Below are positions 1 through 8,167 of a stretch of 33,439 bases of DNA, in pieces. Made by a program: the position numbers and the translations under genes. Every line of letters begins with the position of its first letter. Position 1 is the stretch's first letter. Source of the stretch: Thermoplasmatales archaeon (GTDB lineage Archaea; Thermoplasmatota; E2; UBA202; JdFR-43); contig JACIWB010000011.1 in NCBI GenBank assembly GCA_014361245.1, positions 1 through 33,439 of the forward strand, read 5' to 3'. Under the pieces are notes generated by a model, which made no database searches, had not been told where the DNA came from, and saw nothing but the letters and a program-made list of their open reading frames with translations.

Positions 1-495
1 CGTCATCCTCTCTATTTTTTTATTGCCAATGGTTCTCTTTGCTTTCTCTACCAATGGCTCCACAGCAATATGCACTTTAATCCATCCTTTCCTCCCTCCA
101 TTTATGACGCATCCATTCTCCTCTGTTGGGGACTTTCATCCCTGTAAAATCAAGAGCAATTATCACGTCATTGCCAATGTCTTGTAAAGGAAGATCAATA
201 TGCATCTTTTGCAATCTTTTGCATATGGTTGAGTAGTCAGCTGCCTTCAGCTTTGGATATATTCAGGGAGCTTTCTCAAAAATCCTTCCATCTGGCGAAA
301 TGGAAGAAAAGCGATGTGAATGAAATCAAGGAATATCATGAAAGATTCTGGAAATTTATATGGTCTTCCTCTCTTTTTATAATTCATTTCATCAAGTTCT
401 TTATTCCATGTTTCCATAAAATCCAGAGAAATGTACATTTCTTCTCTCCTCACCATTTGCTCATTATATTCTTTCCAATTTCTCTCGTCTGGCAT
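1..495 (-). pseudogene. decayed IS5-type transposase, 3' part outside the window
   Basis: Read leftward from the ATG at 495, the first 82 codons resemble the N-terminal region of IS5-group DDE transposases. The frame then hits a stop just after PEYIQS near 250. Continuity resumes one frame over as PKLKAADYSTICKRLQ and runs through IALDFTGMKVPNRGEW, where the D of ALD would be the first catalytic acid. That frame is lost again near 91-98, and a third frame continues with KVHIAVEPLVEKAKRT to the window edge. Two single-base-scale frameshifts make it a pseudogene. The catalytic core beyond the first Asp lies outside the window. Assembly error at both sites is possible but less likely than decay. 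The family assignment comes from recalled motifs, not a search. Confidence 0.8.
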
Positions 496-557
496 CCTTA
501 TCTCTTCTTATAGAAATGCTGCAAAAATAAAAAATTTTACGATTTATTCAACACAGC
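1..557 (-). mobile_element. remnant of an IS5-like insertion sequence
   Basis: The broken transposase lies 177 bp from the uL3 start. About 50-60 bp upstream of its ATG is the minus-strand string GCTGTGTTGAATAAA (543-557), of the kind found at the ends of IS5/IS1182-like elements. It is a plausible but unproven terminal repeat. The other end is outside the window, so no repeat pair or target duplication can be shown. Confidence 0.5.
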
Positions 558-633
558 ATAATTTTTGCCATATTTACATAAAAGGTTGAGCATTCAAAAA
601 TACTGCAGCATCGATAAATTTTTATCCAACAAT

Positions 634-641
634 TTTATATA
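634..641 (+). promoter_or_regulatory. TATA box of the ribosomal operon
   Basis: TTTATATA is centred about 34 bp before the uL3 ATG. That predicts a start site near 662 and a leader of about ten bases. It is the only strong TATA element between the IS remnant and uL3, so it probably drives the whole operon. Confidence 0.7.
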
Positions 642-671
642 TCTCCTCCCATATTTGGGTAAGGCGTTAAA

Positions 672-1637
672 ATGTCCCAGCATAGCAAACCAAGGCGTGG
701 ATCAATGGGCTATTCGCCCCGCAAAAGAGTTAGCTCAGAAAAGCAAGTAGTAAGAAGCTGGAGTGGGGAGGGCATACTAGGTTTTGCTGGTTATAAAGTG
801 GGAATGAGCCATGTTATGCTTGTTGATTACCGTCCAACTTCCCTTACCTCTGGGCAGGAAGTTATGGTTCCAGTTACAATTGTTGAAACTCCTCCGATGA
901 AGGTTGTTGGAATTAGATTTTATGAATCAATGCCTTATGGAATGAGAAGCATAGGCGAGATTTGGAGTGATAATTTGCAGGAATTGGATGAAGTTATTTG
1001 CCTGCCGAAGAAAAAAGAAAAGAAGGAATATGGCAACTATGATGAATTGCGCATAATTGCACATACACAGCCATACAAAGTGACAGGTATTCCAAAGAAA
1101 AAGCCGGAGCTTTTTGAAATTGGATTAGGCGGAGAGCTAAAAGAAAAGCAAGCTCTAGCAGAAAGCCTTCTCGGTAAGGAAATAAGTATCAAGGATGTTT
1201 TTAAGGAAGGAGAAATGGTAGATGTAATAGGGGTTACAAAAGGAAAAGGATTTCAGGGTCATATAAAGAGATGGGGTGTTAAATTATTAGCCCACAAAAA
1301 CAGCAAACACCGCAGAATGATAGGCACACTTGGTCCATGGCTTTCATGGGTGCGCCCTTCTGTGCCTCAGGCTGGGCAGATGGGCTTTCACAGGAGAACA
1401 GAATACAATAAGAGAATTCTTAAGATAGGTGAGAAGCCAGAGGAAATAAATCCATCAGGTGGTTTCATTCGCTATGGGCTTGTTAGAAATGAGCATGTTA
1501 TATTGCATGGAAGCATTGTTGGGCCAGAGAAAAGGCTTGTTTTTATGAGAAAGGCAATTCGCTATCACGCTGGAATAAAGGTTGAAAAACCACAGATTGC
1601 ATATGTATCCACTACAAGCAGGCAGGGTGTAAGATGA
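672..1637 (+). CDS. rpl3: large ribosomal subunit protein uL3
   Basis: This is a structural protein of the large subunit that reaches toward the peptidyl-transferase centre. The N-terminus MSQHSKPRRGSMGYSPRKR is the usual archaeal/eukaryotic uL3 start and fixes the ATG at 672. The VTKGKGFQGHIKRW block is at about residues 189-202, followed by the loop HRRMIGTLGPW and the MGFHRRTEYNKR region. At 321 residues it is of ordinary archaeal length. It is the first gene of the operon, and its stop overlaps the uL4 start as ATGA, so the two are translationally coupled. Confidence 0.97.
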   Translation: MSQHSKPRRGSMGYSPRKRVSSEKQVVRSWSGEGILGFAGYKVGMSHVMLVDYRPTSLTSGQEVMVPVTIVETPPMKVVGIRFYESMPYGMRSIGEIWSDNLQELDEVICLPKKKEKKEYGNYDELRIIAHTQPYKVTGIPKKKPELFEIGLGGELKEKQALAESLLGKEISIKDVFKEGEMVDVIGVTKGKGFQGHIKRWGVKLLAHKNSKHRRMIGTLGPWLSWVRPSVPQAGQMGFHRRTEYNKRILKIGEKPEEINPSGGFIRYGLVRNEHVILHGSIVGPEKRLVFMRKAIRYHAGIKVEKPQIAYVSTTSRQGVR

Positions 1638-2392
1638 AAGCGAATGTTTATGGTATAGATGGTGAGATAAAGGAAGAAATTGAGTTGCCAAATTGCTTCT
1701 CTTTTGATTATCGCCCTGATTTAATAAGGAAGGCATTCAACATCATCCGCAGTAATGCCCGCCAGCCATATGGAACAAATAAAAGAGCAGGGCATTATGT
1801 TGCTGAATCATTCGGGCCAGGGCGCGGCATATCACGCACACCTCGCATTGCATCTGGCAGAGGGGCTTTTGCTCCCCAGACTGTAAAAGGAAGGGAGGCG
1901 CATCCTCCAAAAGTAGAGAAAATATGGAAAAGAAAAATCAATAGAAAGGAAATGCTTCTTGCTCGCCTTTCAGCAATTTCAGCAACTGCAAATGAAGAAA
2001 TTGTTAAGGAAAGGGGACATAAATTCAATACATCCTTGCCCATAGTTATGGATGATGAATTTAATGAAATTACCAAAACAAAGGATATAATATCTTTATT
2101 CAAAAAAATAGGAATTATTGATGATGTTGTGAGGGCAAAAGAAGGAAGGCATATAAGGGCTGGAATAGGAAAGTTAAGGGGAAGGAAATACAGGAAGCCA
2201 AAATCAATTCTCATTGTTACGGACAAAAAGGAAAAAATTAAAAAAACCGCTAATAATTTAGCTGGTGTGGATGTCGTAAGCGTTGATGAACTGAATGTAG
2301 CACATCTTGCTCCTGGAGGGCAGGCGGGCAGGCTGGCGGTTTATACAAAAGGAGCGATAATGAAACTTGGTGAGAAATATGAATCCATATGA
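1634..2392 (+). CDS. rpl4: large ribosomal subunit protein uL4
   Basis: This large-subunit protein has a long loop that lines the exit tunnel. The loop signature is clear: NARQPYGTNKRAGHYVAESF followed by GPGRGISRTPR and GRGAFAPQTVKGREAHPP at about residues 36-95. The C-terminal globular part ends with HLAPGGQAGRLAVYTKGAI, as in archaeal uL4. Its 252 residues are typical. It overlaps uL3 by four bases at the start and uL23 by 14 bases at the end. Confidence 0.97.
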   Translation: MKANVYGIDGEIKEEIELPNCFSFDYRPDLIRKAFNIIRSNARQPYGTNKRAGHYVAESFGPGRGISRTPRIASGRGAFAPQTVKGREAHPPKVEKIWKRKINRKEMLLARLSAISATANEEIVKERGHKFNTSLPIVMDDEFNEITKTKDIISLFKKIGIIDDVVRAKEGRHIRAGIGKLRGRKYRKPKSILIVTDKKEKIKKTANNLAGVDVVSVDELNVAHLAPGGQAGRLAVYTKGAIMKLGEKYESI

Positions 2393-2636
2393 GATAATAA
2401 AGCATCCATACATAACTGAAAAGACAATGGCTCTTATGGAGAAAAATAATTCCTTGCAATTCATTGCCAGAATTGATGCAAATAAGAGGCAGATAAAGGA
2501 AGCTATTGAAAAAATGTTTGAGGTTAAGGTGGAGAGTGTTAATACAAGAATAACAAGGAAAGGAAAGGTAGCAACTGTAAAGTTAAAACCGGAATATAAG
2601 GCGGAAGATATCGCCACGAGGATTGGAGCATTGTGA
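2379..2636 (+). CDS. rpl23: large ribosomal subunit protein uL23
   Basis: This tunnel-exit protein is a docking point for SRP and the Sec translocon. The family N-terminus NPYEIIKHPYITEKTM and the VESVNTRITRKGK loop are visible. I place the start at the ATG at 2379, giving 85 residues, rather than the in-frame TTG at 2367. GGTGA at 2369-2373 is spaced correctly for 2379, and archaeal uL23 begins just before the HPxxTEK motif. The start lies inside the end of uL4. Confidence 0.95.
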   Translation: MNPYEIIKHPYITEKTMALMEKNNSLQFIARIDANKRQIKEAIEKMFEVKVESVNTRITRKGKVATVKLKPEYKAEDIATRIGAL

Positions 2637-2644
2637 GGTGAAAA

Positions 2645-3346
2645 ATGGGTAAAAGATTAAGGTTACAAAGGCGTGGAAGGGGAAGCATCTGGGAAAGCCC
2701 ATCATTCAAGCATAAGGGACCGGTAGCATATCCTTCATTTGGGGAATATGAAGGGGTAATTGAAGATATAATTCATAATCCTGGTTCAACCGCTCCTCTT
2801 GCAATAGTAAGGTTGAATGATGGAAGAGAAATAAAGATGGTTGCATATGAAGGAGCAATTGTTGGAGAAAAAATAAAGTTTACGGGAGAGAGTATTTTTA
2901 AGGCTGGAAATGTGCTTCCTCTTGCTTCAATTCCACAGGGAGCTCCTATTTATAATATAGAAGGAATGCCTGGTGATGGAGGTAAATTTGTCAGAAGCGC
3001 TGGCTCCTATGCAACAATAATATCACATGAAAAAGATTTTGTAATAGTGCGCCTTCCATCAGGAAAGGATAAGAGATTTTTGCCGCAGTGCAGAGCCACG
3101 GTTGGGCTGGCGGCTGGCGGTGGGAGGGAAGAGAAGCCGATACTGAAGGCGGGCAAGAAATATCATATGTTCCGCAGTAGGGCAAAACTATGGCCAATTG
3201 TAAGTGGTGTTGCAATGAATCCAGTTAATCACCCGCACGGAGGAGGGAGCCATCAGCATGTCGGAAGGCCAAAAACTGTAGCAAGGGGAGCACCGCCTGG
3301 AAGGAAAGTGGGTTCAATATCTGCGAGAAGAACTGGTAAAAGGTGA
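2645..3346 (+). CDS. rpl2: large ribosomal subunit protein uL2
   Basis: This is a primary 23S rRNA-binding protein needed for subunit association and the peptidyl-transferase centre. It starts MGKRLRLQRRGRGS, typical of archaea, and carries the conserved C-terminal block HPHGGGSHQHVGRPKTVARG with the functionally important His, near residues 196-215. Its 233 residues are close to the archaeal norm. GAGGTG lies just upstream of the ATG, eight bases after uL23. Confidence 0.97.
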   Translation: MGKRLRLQRRGRGSIWESPSFKHKGPVAYPSFGEYEGVIEDIIHNPGSTAPLAIVRLNDGREIKMVAYEGAIVGEKIKFTGESIFKAGNVLPLASIPQGAPIYNIEGMPGDGGKFVRSAGSYATIISHEKDFVIVRLPSGKDKRFLPQCRATVGLAAGGGREEKPILKAGKKYHMFRSRAKLWPIVSGVAMNPVNHPHGGGSHQHVGRPKTVARGAPPGRKVGSISARRTGKR

Positions 3347-3350
3347 GTGA

Positions 3351-3767
3351 ATGGTTAAAAGAAAAAAAATTGAAATTACAAGTAAAAAAGAATTCCTTTA
3401 CAGAGGGATTAAAGTCGATGAGCTTATGAAAATGAGTATTGAGGATATATTGCCCTATTTGCCATCAAGAGTAAGGAGAAGTTTGAAGCGTGGTCTTACA
3501 CCTCGCCAGTACAGGTTTATTCAGAGGCTCAGGAAAACCGAAAAAGGAAAAATTATAAGGACACATCTACGGGACATGATTATACTTCCAGAATTTGTTG
3601 GGCATACGATTGCAGTGCATAATGGAAAAGAATTTTTACCAGTAAATATTAAACCAGAAATGATAGGTCATTATCTTGGAGAGTTTGCAATGACAAGGAA
3701 GGAAGTAAAGCACAGCGGGCCAGGTGTTGGTGCAACACGCTCTTCAAAATATCTGCCATTGAAGTGA
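3351..3767 (+). CDS. rps19: small ribosomal subunit protein uS19
   Basis: This protein of the 30S head contacts uS13 and the A-site tRNA region. Archaeal features are the [15 protein letters not shown] stretch and the core [20 protein letters not shown] followed by HNGKEF and [12 protein letters not shown]. The end [14 protein letters not shown] is characteristic. Its 138 residues are normal. GGTGAG precedes the ATG with good spacing, and only four bases separate it from uL2. Confidence 0.97.
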   Translation: MVKRKKIEITSKKEFLYRGIKVDELMKMSIEDILPYLPSRVRRSLKRGLTPRQYRFIQRLRKTEKGKIIRTHLRDMIILPEFVGHTIAVHNGKEFLPVNIKPEMIGHYLGEFAMTRKEVKHSGPGVGATRSSKYLPLK

Positions 3768-3771
3768 GAAA

Positions 3772-4212
3772 ATGAAATATTCACTTGAGTTAGACCCGGA
3801 AAAAACTGCGAAGGCATATGGAAGGGAGCTATACTGCTCTCCAAAGCATTGTGAAAACATAGCAAGAGCCATAAAGGGAATGAAGTTGAGCGAAGCAAAG
3901 AAATTCTTGAATGATGTAATTCAGCATAAAAGGGCTTTGCCATTGAAAACACATAATAGAAATCGCCCGCATCATCATAGAGTTGGACCTGGTGCTTATC
4001 CTGAGAAAGCATGCAAAATGATTCTTGAAGTCATTAAAAATGCTGAAAATAATGCGGAATATAAGGGACTAAATGTTGAAAATATGTATATAGCTCATAT
4101 CTCTACATATAAGGGAAGAGAAATAAAGGGATTTATGCCTCGCGCCATGGGAAGGGCGACTGACTGGAATGAACAGACAACAAATGTTGAAATAATAATT
4201 TCAGAGGAGTAA
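3772..4212 (+). CDS. rpl22: large ribosomal subunit protein uL22
   Basis: This tunnel protein has a beta-hairpin that reaches into the exit channel. The archaeal N-terminus KYSLELDPEKTAKAYGREL, the SPKHCENIARAIKGM helix and the AHISTYKGREIKGFMPRAMG hairpin region are present, followed by the nucleic-acid-binding end. Its 146 residues are typical. It starts four bases after uS19 and ends one base before the uS3 ATG. Confidence 0.96.
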   Translation: MKYSLELDPEKTAKAYGRELYCSPKHCENIARAIKGMKLSEAKKFLNDVIQHKRALPLKTHNRNRPHHHRVGPGAYPEKACKMILEVIKNAENNAEYKGLNVENMYIAHISTYKGREIKGFMPRAMGRATDWNEQTTNVEIIISEE

Positions 4213-4213
4213 A

Positions 4214-5113
4214 ATGGCTATTGAAAGAAAATTTGTTGAGGAAAGTCAAAAAAGAGTTCTGCTGAAGGAATTCATAAAAAAAGAATGCGAGCGCGCCGGC
4301 TTTGGGGGAGTTAAAATTCAGCGCATACCTATGGGAACATTGATAACACTGCAGGTTGAAAGACCAGGATTAATCATAGGAAGAGGAGGAAAAAGAATAA
4401 ATGAAGTTACAAACATTATCAAGGAAAAATTTGGTGTTGAAAATCCACAAATTGAAATAGAAGATATAGGAGGGAAGGCTCTCCTTAATGCCACTCTGAT
4501 GGCTCAAAAAGTTGCTGACTCGCTTGAAAGAGGATGGCACTTTCGCAGAGTTGGTCATTCTACGGTTAGGAGGGTTGTTGAGGCGGGGGCAAGAGGTTGT
4601 CAGGTTGTTATATCTGGTAAGCTAACTGGAGAGAGACATAGATCAGAAAAATTCACCCTTGGTTATGTAAAATACTGCGGTGAGGTTGCAAAGCGGGTTA
4701 TGGATGAAGCAATTGCGGATGCGAAAACAAAGCCTGGCATAATAGGGGTTAAGGTAAGGTTGATGAAACCAGATGTTGAATTACCCGATATTGTAAAAAT
4801 AGTTGAGGAAGGAAGAGAAATTTTGAAGAGGGAAATGGAAGCAGCAAAGGCTGAGAGAGAGGAAAAACTTGAGAAGCTGGAGAAAATAGATATTATGAAT
4901 TTGCCTGAAATACCATCAAATGTTATTGCTTCATTGAAGAAATCGGGAATAAGGAATGCTCGTGAGCTTTATGAAATGGACATAAATGACCTTATTGAGA
5001 TTAAGGGGATTGGTATAAAAAGGGCTGAAAGAATTAAGGAAATACTAAAGGAGGTGCTTGAAAAAGATGAAGGCGAGAGAAATAAGGAAAATGAACAGGG
5101 AAGAGAGAATTAA
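4214..5113 (+). CDS. rps3: small ribosomal subunit protein uS3 with a C-terminal helix-hairpin-helix extension
   Basis: This 30S protein lies at the mRNA entry channel. The KH-type domain is near residues 17-90, with the GLIIGRGGKRINEV loop. The uS3 C-terminal domain follows, with RRVGHSTVRRVVEAGARGC and KLTGERHRSEKF. The core ends near residue 205. It continues through a charged helix (about 195-226) into a compact segment (about 228-285) that contains LIEIKGIGIKRAERIKEIL, a helix-hairpin-helix signature with its GxG hairpin. The total of 299 residues is far longer than the core family. GAGGAG precedes the ATG. The last 47 bases overlap uL29. The extension may bind rRNA, but that is inference. 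Confidence 0.95.
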   Translation: MAIERKFVEESQKRVLLKEFIKKECERAGFGGVKIQRIPMGTLITLQVERPGLIIGRGGKRINEVTNIIKEKFGVENPQIEIEDIGGKALLNATLMAQKVADSLERGWHFRRVGHSTVRRVVEAGARGCQVVISGKLTGERHRSEKFTLGYVKYCGEVAKRVMDEAIADAKTKPGIIGVKVRLMKPDVELPDIVKIVEEGREILKREMEAAKAEREEKLEKLEKIDIMNLPEIPSNVIASLKKSGIRNARELYEMDINDLIEIKGIGIKRAERIKEILKEVLEKDEGERNKENEQGREN

Positions 5114-5261
5114 AAAGCTGGGTGAATTGAGGAATGAATTGATGGAAGAATATGGCAAATCCTCTATGGGCGGCTCGTCGCCGTCGCCTGGAAGGATAAA
5201 ATATCTCCGTAAAAGCATAGCAAGGTTGCTCACAATTATGAGGGAGGAAGGAGATATATAA
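5067..5261 (+). CDS. rpl29: large ribosomal subunit protein uL29
   Basis: This small two-helix protein sits near the tunnel exit beside uL23. The 64 residues begin MKAREIRKMNREE, as in archaeal uL29, and include the conserved RKSIARLLTI helix. I chose the ATG at 5067, not the in-frame TTG at 5058. The Shine-Dalgarno GGAGGTG at 5050-5056 is about ten bases before the ATG but touches the TTG. The gene begins inside uS3, a 47-base overlap created by the uS3 extension, so the uL29 ribosome-binding site lies in the uS3 coding sequence. Confidence 0.95.
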   Translation: MKAREIRKMNREERIKKLGELRNELMEEYGKSSMGGSSPSPGRIKYLRKSIARLLTIMREEGDI

Positions 5262-5554
5262 TGGAGATATGCAAAGTTTGTGGTTTGCCTAAGGAACTTT
5301 GTGTTTGTGAAAAAATTGCGAGGGAGGGAAAGGAAATAAAGATATATACGGAAAAAAGAAGGTATGGAAAGGTTGTTACAATTATAGGGGGGCTTGACTC
5401 AAGTGTTGATATTGCAGAACTTGCAAAAGAGCTTAAGAAATGCTGTGCATGCGGGGGAACAGTTAAAAATAATCTTGTAGAACTGCAGGGTGAGCACAAG
5501 GAGAAGGCAAAAAAGAAACTCGAAGAAATGGGGTTCAATGTTGTGGTGGAATGA
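5261..5554 (+). CDS. sui1: translation initiation factor aIF1 (SUI1 family)
   Basis: This is the archaeal homologue of eIF1, which monitors start-codon selection on the small subunit. An N-terminal CxxC..CxC cluster (VCGLPKELCVCEK, possible zinc site) is followed by the SUI1 fold: RRYGKVVTIIGGLDSSVDI, the second Cys pair KKCCACGGTVKN and the ending LEEMGFNVV. Its 97 residues are typical. The ATG shares one base with the uL29 stop. Encoding an initiation factor here, between uL29 and Rnp1, is the usual archaeal order. Confidence 0.95.
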   Translation: MEICKVCGLPKELCVCEKIAREGKEIKIYTEKRRYGKVVTIIGGLDSSVDIAELAKELKKCCACGGTVKNNLVELQGEHKEKAKKKLEEMGFNVVVE

Positions 5555-5796
5555 AAAAATTTTTAAAGTCTGAATTTATTGGGTTGCCTGTAAAAATAGT
5601 TGAATGCACTGATAAAAGCCTTGAAAAAGTTGAAGGAAAAATAATAGATGAGACGAAAAATATGTTCGTAATAGAAACAAAAAATGGGATAAAAAAGGTT
5701 GCAAAACGCATTGCAAAATTTGAAATAGGTGGAAATATTATCGATGGGGAAAAAATAGCATATGCTCCTCATGAAAGAATAAGGAGGATAAAATGA
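5551..5796 (+). CDS. rnp1: ribonuclease P protein component 1 (Rnp1, Rpp29 family)
   Basis: This is a protein subunit of archaeal RNase P, which matures the 5' ends of tRNAs with the RNase P RNA. Eighty-one residues form an Sm-like barrel: [20 protein letters not shown], then [15 protein letters not shown], then [12 protein letters not shown]. It is at the short end for the family, with almost no N-terminal extension. It overlaps aIF1 and uS17 by four bases at each end (ATGA both times), so the stoichiometry is probably set by coupling. Confidence 0.93.
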   Translation: MKKFLKSEFIGLPVKIVECTDKSLEKVEGKIIDETKNMFVIETKNGIKKVAKRIAKFEIGGNIIDGEKIAYAPHERIRRIK

Positions 5797-6104
5797 TAGG
5801 AATAGATGTTAAAGAGCCAGAAAAGGAATGCGATGATATAAATTGCCCGTTTCATGGTCATCTAAAGGTGAGAGGGATAATTTTAAAAGGAAAAATTGTT
5901 TCAAAAGCGATGCAGAGAACGGTTGTTGTTGAAAGAGAGAGATTTCACTATGTTCCAAAATATGAGAGATATGAAAAGAGGACAAGCAGGCATAAAGCAC
6001 ATTTGCCACCCTGCATAGATGTTGAAAAAGGTGATGAAGTAGTTATAATGGAATGTCGTCCTTTAAGTAAGACAAAGCACTTTGTTGTGGTGGGGAAAAG
6101 ATGA
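5793..6104 (+). CDS. rps17: small ribosomal subunit protein uS17
   Basis: This OB-fold protein binds 16S rRNA early in 30S assembly. The archaeal-type N-terminal extension [16 protein letters not shown] is followed by the OB core [20 protein letters not shown] and the loop [20 protein letters not shown]. The conserved end is [13 protein letters not shown]. Its 103 residues are normal. It overlaps Rnp1 and uL14 by four bases each. Confidence 0.96.
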   Translation: MIGIDVKEPEKECDDINCPFHGHLKVRGIILKGKIVSKAMQRTVVVERERFHYVPKYERYEKRTSRHKAHLPPCIDVEKGDEVVIMECRPLSKTKHFVVVGKR

Positions 6105-6499
6105 AAGGAGTAGCTGCAAAAATAACCCGTGGCCTGCCAACAGGGGCGGAGCTTGAATGTGCCGACAATACTGGGGCGCAGGTAGTGGAGATAGTGGCTG
6201 TTAAGGGACTTAAAACAGTTCACAGGAGATATCCTTCCGCTGGTGTTGGCGACATGGTTTTTGTGACGGTTAAGAAAGGAAAGACGGAGTTGAAGAGGCA
6301 GATTTTTCCAGCAATAATAATAAGGCAGCGCATGCCATACAGGCGCCCCGATGGAACTAGAGTTCAGTTTGAAGATAATGCGGCTGTAATAGTGAGCCCG
6401 CAGGGGGAAATGAAAGGTTCGGCAATTAAAGGAGCGGTTGCGAGAGAGGCAGCTGAAAGATGGCCTCGTGTAGCTGCTGCATCCGCAATTATTGTGTGA
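6101..6499 (+). CDS. rpl14: large ribosomal subunit protein uL14
   Basis: This is a large-subunit interface protein. The signature [16 protein letters not shown] is near residues 19-34, followed by [13 protein letters not shown] and [20 protein letters not shown]. The end is the conserved [20 protein letters not shown]. Its 132 residues are typical of archaea. The ATG overlaps the uS17 stop, and the uL24 ATG follows after four bases. Confidence 0.97.
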   Translation: MKGVAAKITRGLPTGAELECADNTGAQVVEIVAVKGLKTVHRRYPSAGVGDMVFVTVKKGKTELKRQIFPAIIIRQRMPYRRPDGTRVQFEDNAAVIVSPQGEMKGSAIKGAVAREAAERWPRVAAASAIIV

Positions 6500-6503
6500 G
6501 AAT

Positions 6504-6971
6504 ATGAGCAAGCAACCAAGAAAACAGAGGAAAAGATTTTATAATGCCCCTTTGCACCTGAAGAGGAAATTTTTATCCGCCCATCTCGCAAGTGATATAA
6601 TGGTTAGATACAGGAGGAGAAGCATACCAGTTGTAAAGGGGGATATGGTAAAAATAATGAGGGGCGATTTTGCGGGGCAAACAGGAAAGGTAAGGAAAGT
6701 AAATGTTAGAGAAGGAACTGTTGAAATAGAAGGAATTACAATTACAAAGGCGGATGGTAAAAAAGTTTCCCGCCCGATTCATGCATCAAACCTTCTAATC
6801 ACAAAACTCAATCTTGCTGATCCTTGGAGGAGAAGGAAAATCGGTGAAAAGTTATCTGAAGAAGAAAAAATGATGATTGAGAAGGAGGCAGAAGAAACAA
6901 AAGAGAAAATTGAGGAAATAAAGGAGGAAGCAAAAGAAGAAACAAAGGAGGGAGTAAATGAGTCATCTTAA
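6504..6971 (+). CDS. rpl24: large ribosomal subunit protein uL24 with an acidic C-terminal tail
   Basis: This assembly-initiating 23S-binding protein has a KOW motif. Archaeal features are the start MSKQPRKQRKRFYNAPLHLK and the KOW core VKGDMVKIMRGDFAGQTGKV. I start it at the ATG at 6504, giving 155 residues. The upstream in-frame TTG at 6492 would overlap uL14 and add an unconserved MCEN. After about residue 117 the protein turns into a Glu/Lys-rich, probably coiled tail of some 38 residues that is not part of the core family. The end overlaps the eS4 start by 14 bases. Confidence 0.95.
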   Translation: MSKQPRKQRKRFYNAPLHLKRKFLSAHLASDIMVRYRRRSIPVVKGDMVKIMRGDFAGQTGKVRKVNVREGTVEIEGITITKADGKKVSRPIHASNLLITKLNLADPWRRRKIGEKLSEEEKMMIEKEAEETKEKIEEIKEEAKEETKEGVNESS

Positions 6972-7665
6972 AAGGTTGCCAGCCCCCCGCTCCTGGCAGA
7001 TTGAAAGGAAAGTGGCGAAATGGGCGGTGAAGCCGTCGCCTGGCACCCATGGCACGGAGGAGGCAATTCCATTATTAAATGTAATAAGAGATTATCTATC
7101 GCTTGCTGATAATGCAAGGGAAGCAAAGAAATTAATATCGGGAAGGGAGATACTTGTCGATGGGAAGGCAAGAACTGATTACAGATTTCCATGCGGGCTC
7201 ATGGATGTAGTAACCATAGTTCCTACAAATGAAAGCTACAGGGTTTTAATTGATTCAAGAGGTATTTTAAGGCTTGTTAAGATAGATGAGGAAGCAGCAA
7301 AATGGAAGCTTTGCAGGATAGAAAACAAAACAACTATAAGAGGGGGAAAGACGCAGTTAAATCTGCACGATGGGAGAAATATTATTGTAAATGAGGATAA
7401 ATACAAGACAGGGGATGCTTTAAAAATATCAATTCCAAAGCAGGAAATAATTGAGCACATTCCATTGCAACCTGGTTATCTTTCATTGATAACTGGCGGA
7501 AGCCATACAGGGAAAATAGGAAAAATAAAAAAAGTAATAGTTACAAAAAGCCCGTTGCCAAATATTGTTGAACTGGATGATTTTTCAACCATAAAGGAAT
7601 ATGTTTTTCCTGTTGGAAAAGATGAGCCATTGATAACTCTTCCGCAGGTGAGCATATATGGATAA
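6958..7665 (+). CDS. rps4e: small ribosomal subunit protein eS4
   Basis: This ribosomal protein is confined to archaea and eukaryotes. It opens MSHLKRLPAPRSWQIERKVA with the W-V-KPSPGTH segment, then an S4-type RNA-binding region (AKKLISGREILVDGKARTD). The central eS4 domain and a KOW stretch (ITGGSHTGKIGKIKKV) near residues 177-192 follow. Its 235 residues are normal. The ATG lies within the acidic tail of uL24, and the end overlaps uL5 by eight bases. Confidence 0.97.
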   Translation: MSHLKRLPAPRSWQIERKVAKWAVKPSPGTHGTEEAIPLLNVIRDYLSLADNAREAKKLISGREILVDGKARTDYRFPCGLMDVVTIVPTNESYRVLIDSRGILRLVKIDEEAAKWKLCRIENKTTIRGGKTQLNLHDGRNIIVNEDKYKTGDALKISIPKQEIIEHIPLQPGYLSLITGGSHTGKIGKIKKVIVTKSPLPNIVELDDFSTIKEYVFPVGKDEPLITLPQVSIYG

Positions 7666-8167
7666 TCCAATGCGTGCTATAAAAATAGAAAAAGTTGTTG
7701 TAAATATGGGCGTGGGCGAAGGAGGAGAAAAGCTTAAGAAAGCGGAGCAGGTGATGGAACAGCTCACAAAGCAGAAGCCCGTAAAAACAATTGCAAAAAG
7801 GACAAATCGTGACTTTGGAATTAAAAAAGGCATGCCAATCGGGTGCAAAGTAACTCTTAGGAAGGATAAAGCAATAGATTTTCTTAAAAAGGCATTGTGG
7901 GTTCGTGATTATAAGCTACCTAAATGGTCATTTTCTGAAGGAACTGTATCATTTGGAATAAAAGAGCATACTGAATTTGAAGGAATGAAATATCAACCAG
8001 AAATAGGCATATTTGGATTGGATGTATGCATTACATTTGAAAGAAATGGATACAGGGTTAAGAGAAGAAAAATTGCAAAAAGCAAGTTGCCAGAAAGGGA
8101 AAAGATAAAAAGCAATGAAATAATTGATTATATGAAAAAAGAATTTAATGTAGAGGTAATAGAATGA
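7658..8167 (+). CDS. rpl5: large ribosomal subunit protein uL5
   Basis: This protein of the central protuberance binds 5S rRNA and contacts the P-site tRNA. The N-terminal [20 protein letters not shown] and the [20 protein letters not shown] stretch identify it. The C-terminal [19 protein letters not shown] is archaeal in type. AGGTGAG at 7646-7652 sits six bases before the ATG at 7658, which favours it over the ATG at 7670. Its 169 residues are typical. The stop overlaps the uS14 ATG. Confidence 0.96.
   Translation: MDNPMRAIKIEKVVVNMGVGEGGEKLKKAEQVMEQLTKQKPVKTIAKRTNRDFGIKKGMPIGCKVTLRKDKAIDFLKKALWVRDYKLPKWSFSEGTVSFGIKEHTEFEGMKYQPEIGIFGLDVCITFERNGYRVKRRKIAKSKLPEREKIKSNEIIDYMKKEFNVEVIE

Noticed and set aside
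229-513. Plus-strand open frame of 94 codons opposite the transposase remnant
   Set aside because: It is the shadow of the broken transposase, with low-complexity Phe/Ile-rich translation and no ribosome-binding site.
496-671. Missing gene between the IS remnant and uL3
   Set aside because: An overlapping frame at 565-750 runs into uL3 and has no ribosome-binding site. Only the promoter is supported.
2258-2617. Minus-strand frame of 119 codons over uL4-uL23
   Set aside because: It is antisense to two certain ribosomal genes and has no recognisable domain.
4370-4558. Minus-strand frame within uS3
   Set aside because: It is a shadow of a conserved KH-domain gene.
5058-5066. TTG start for uL29 adding MKK
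   Set aside because: The Shine-Dalgarno GGAGGTG touches the TTG but is properly spaced for the ATG at 5067, which also begins the conserved MKAREIR.
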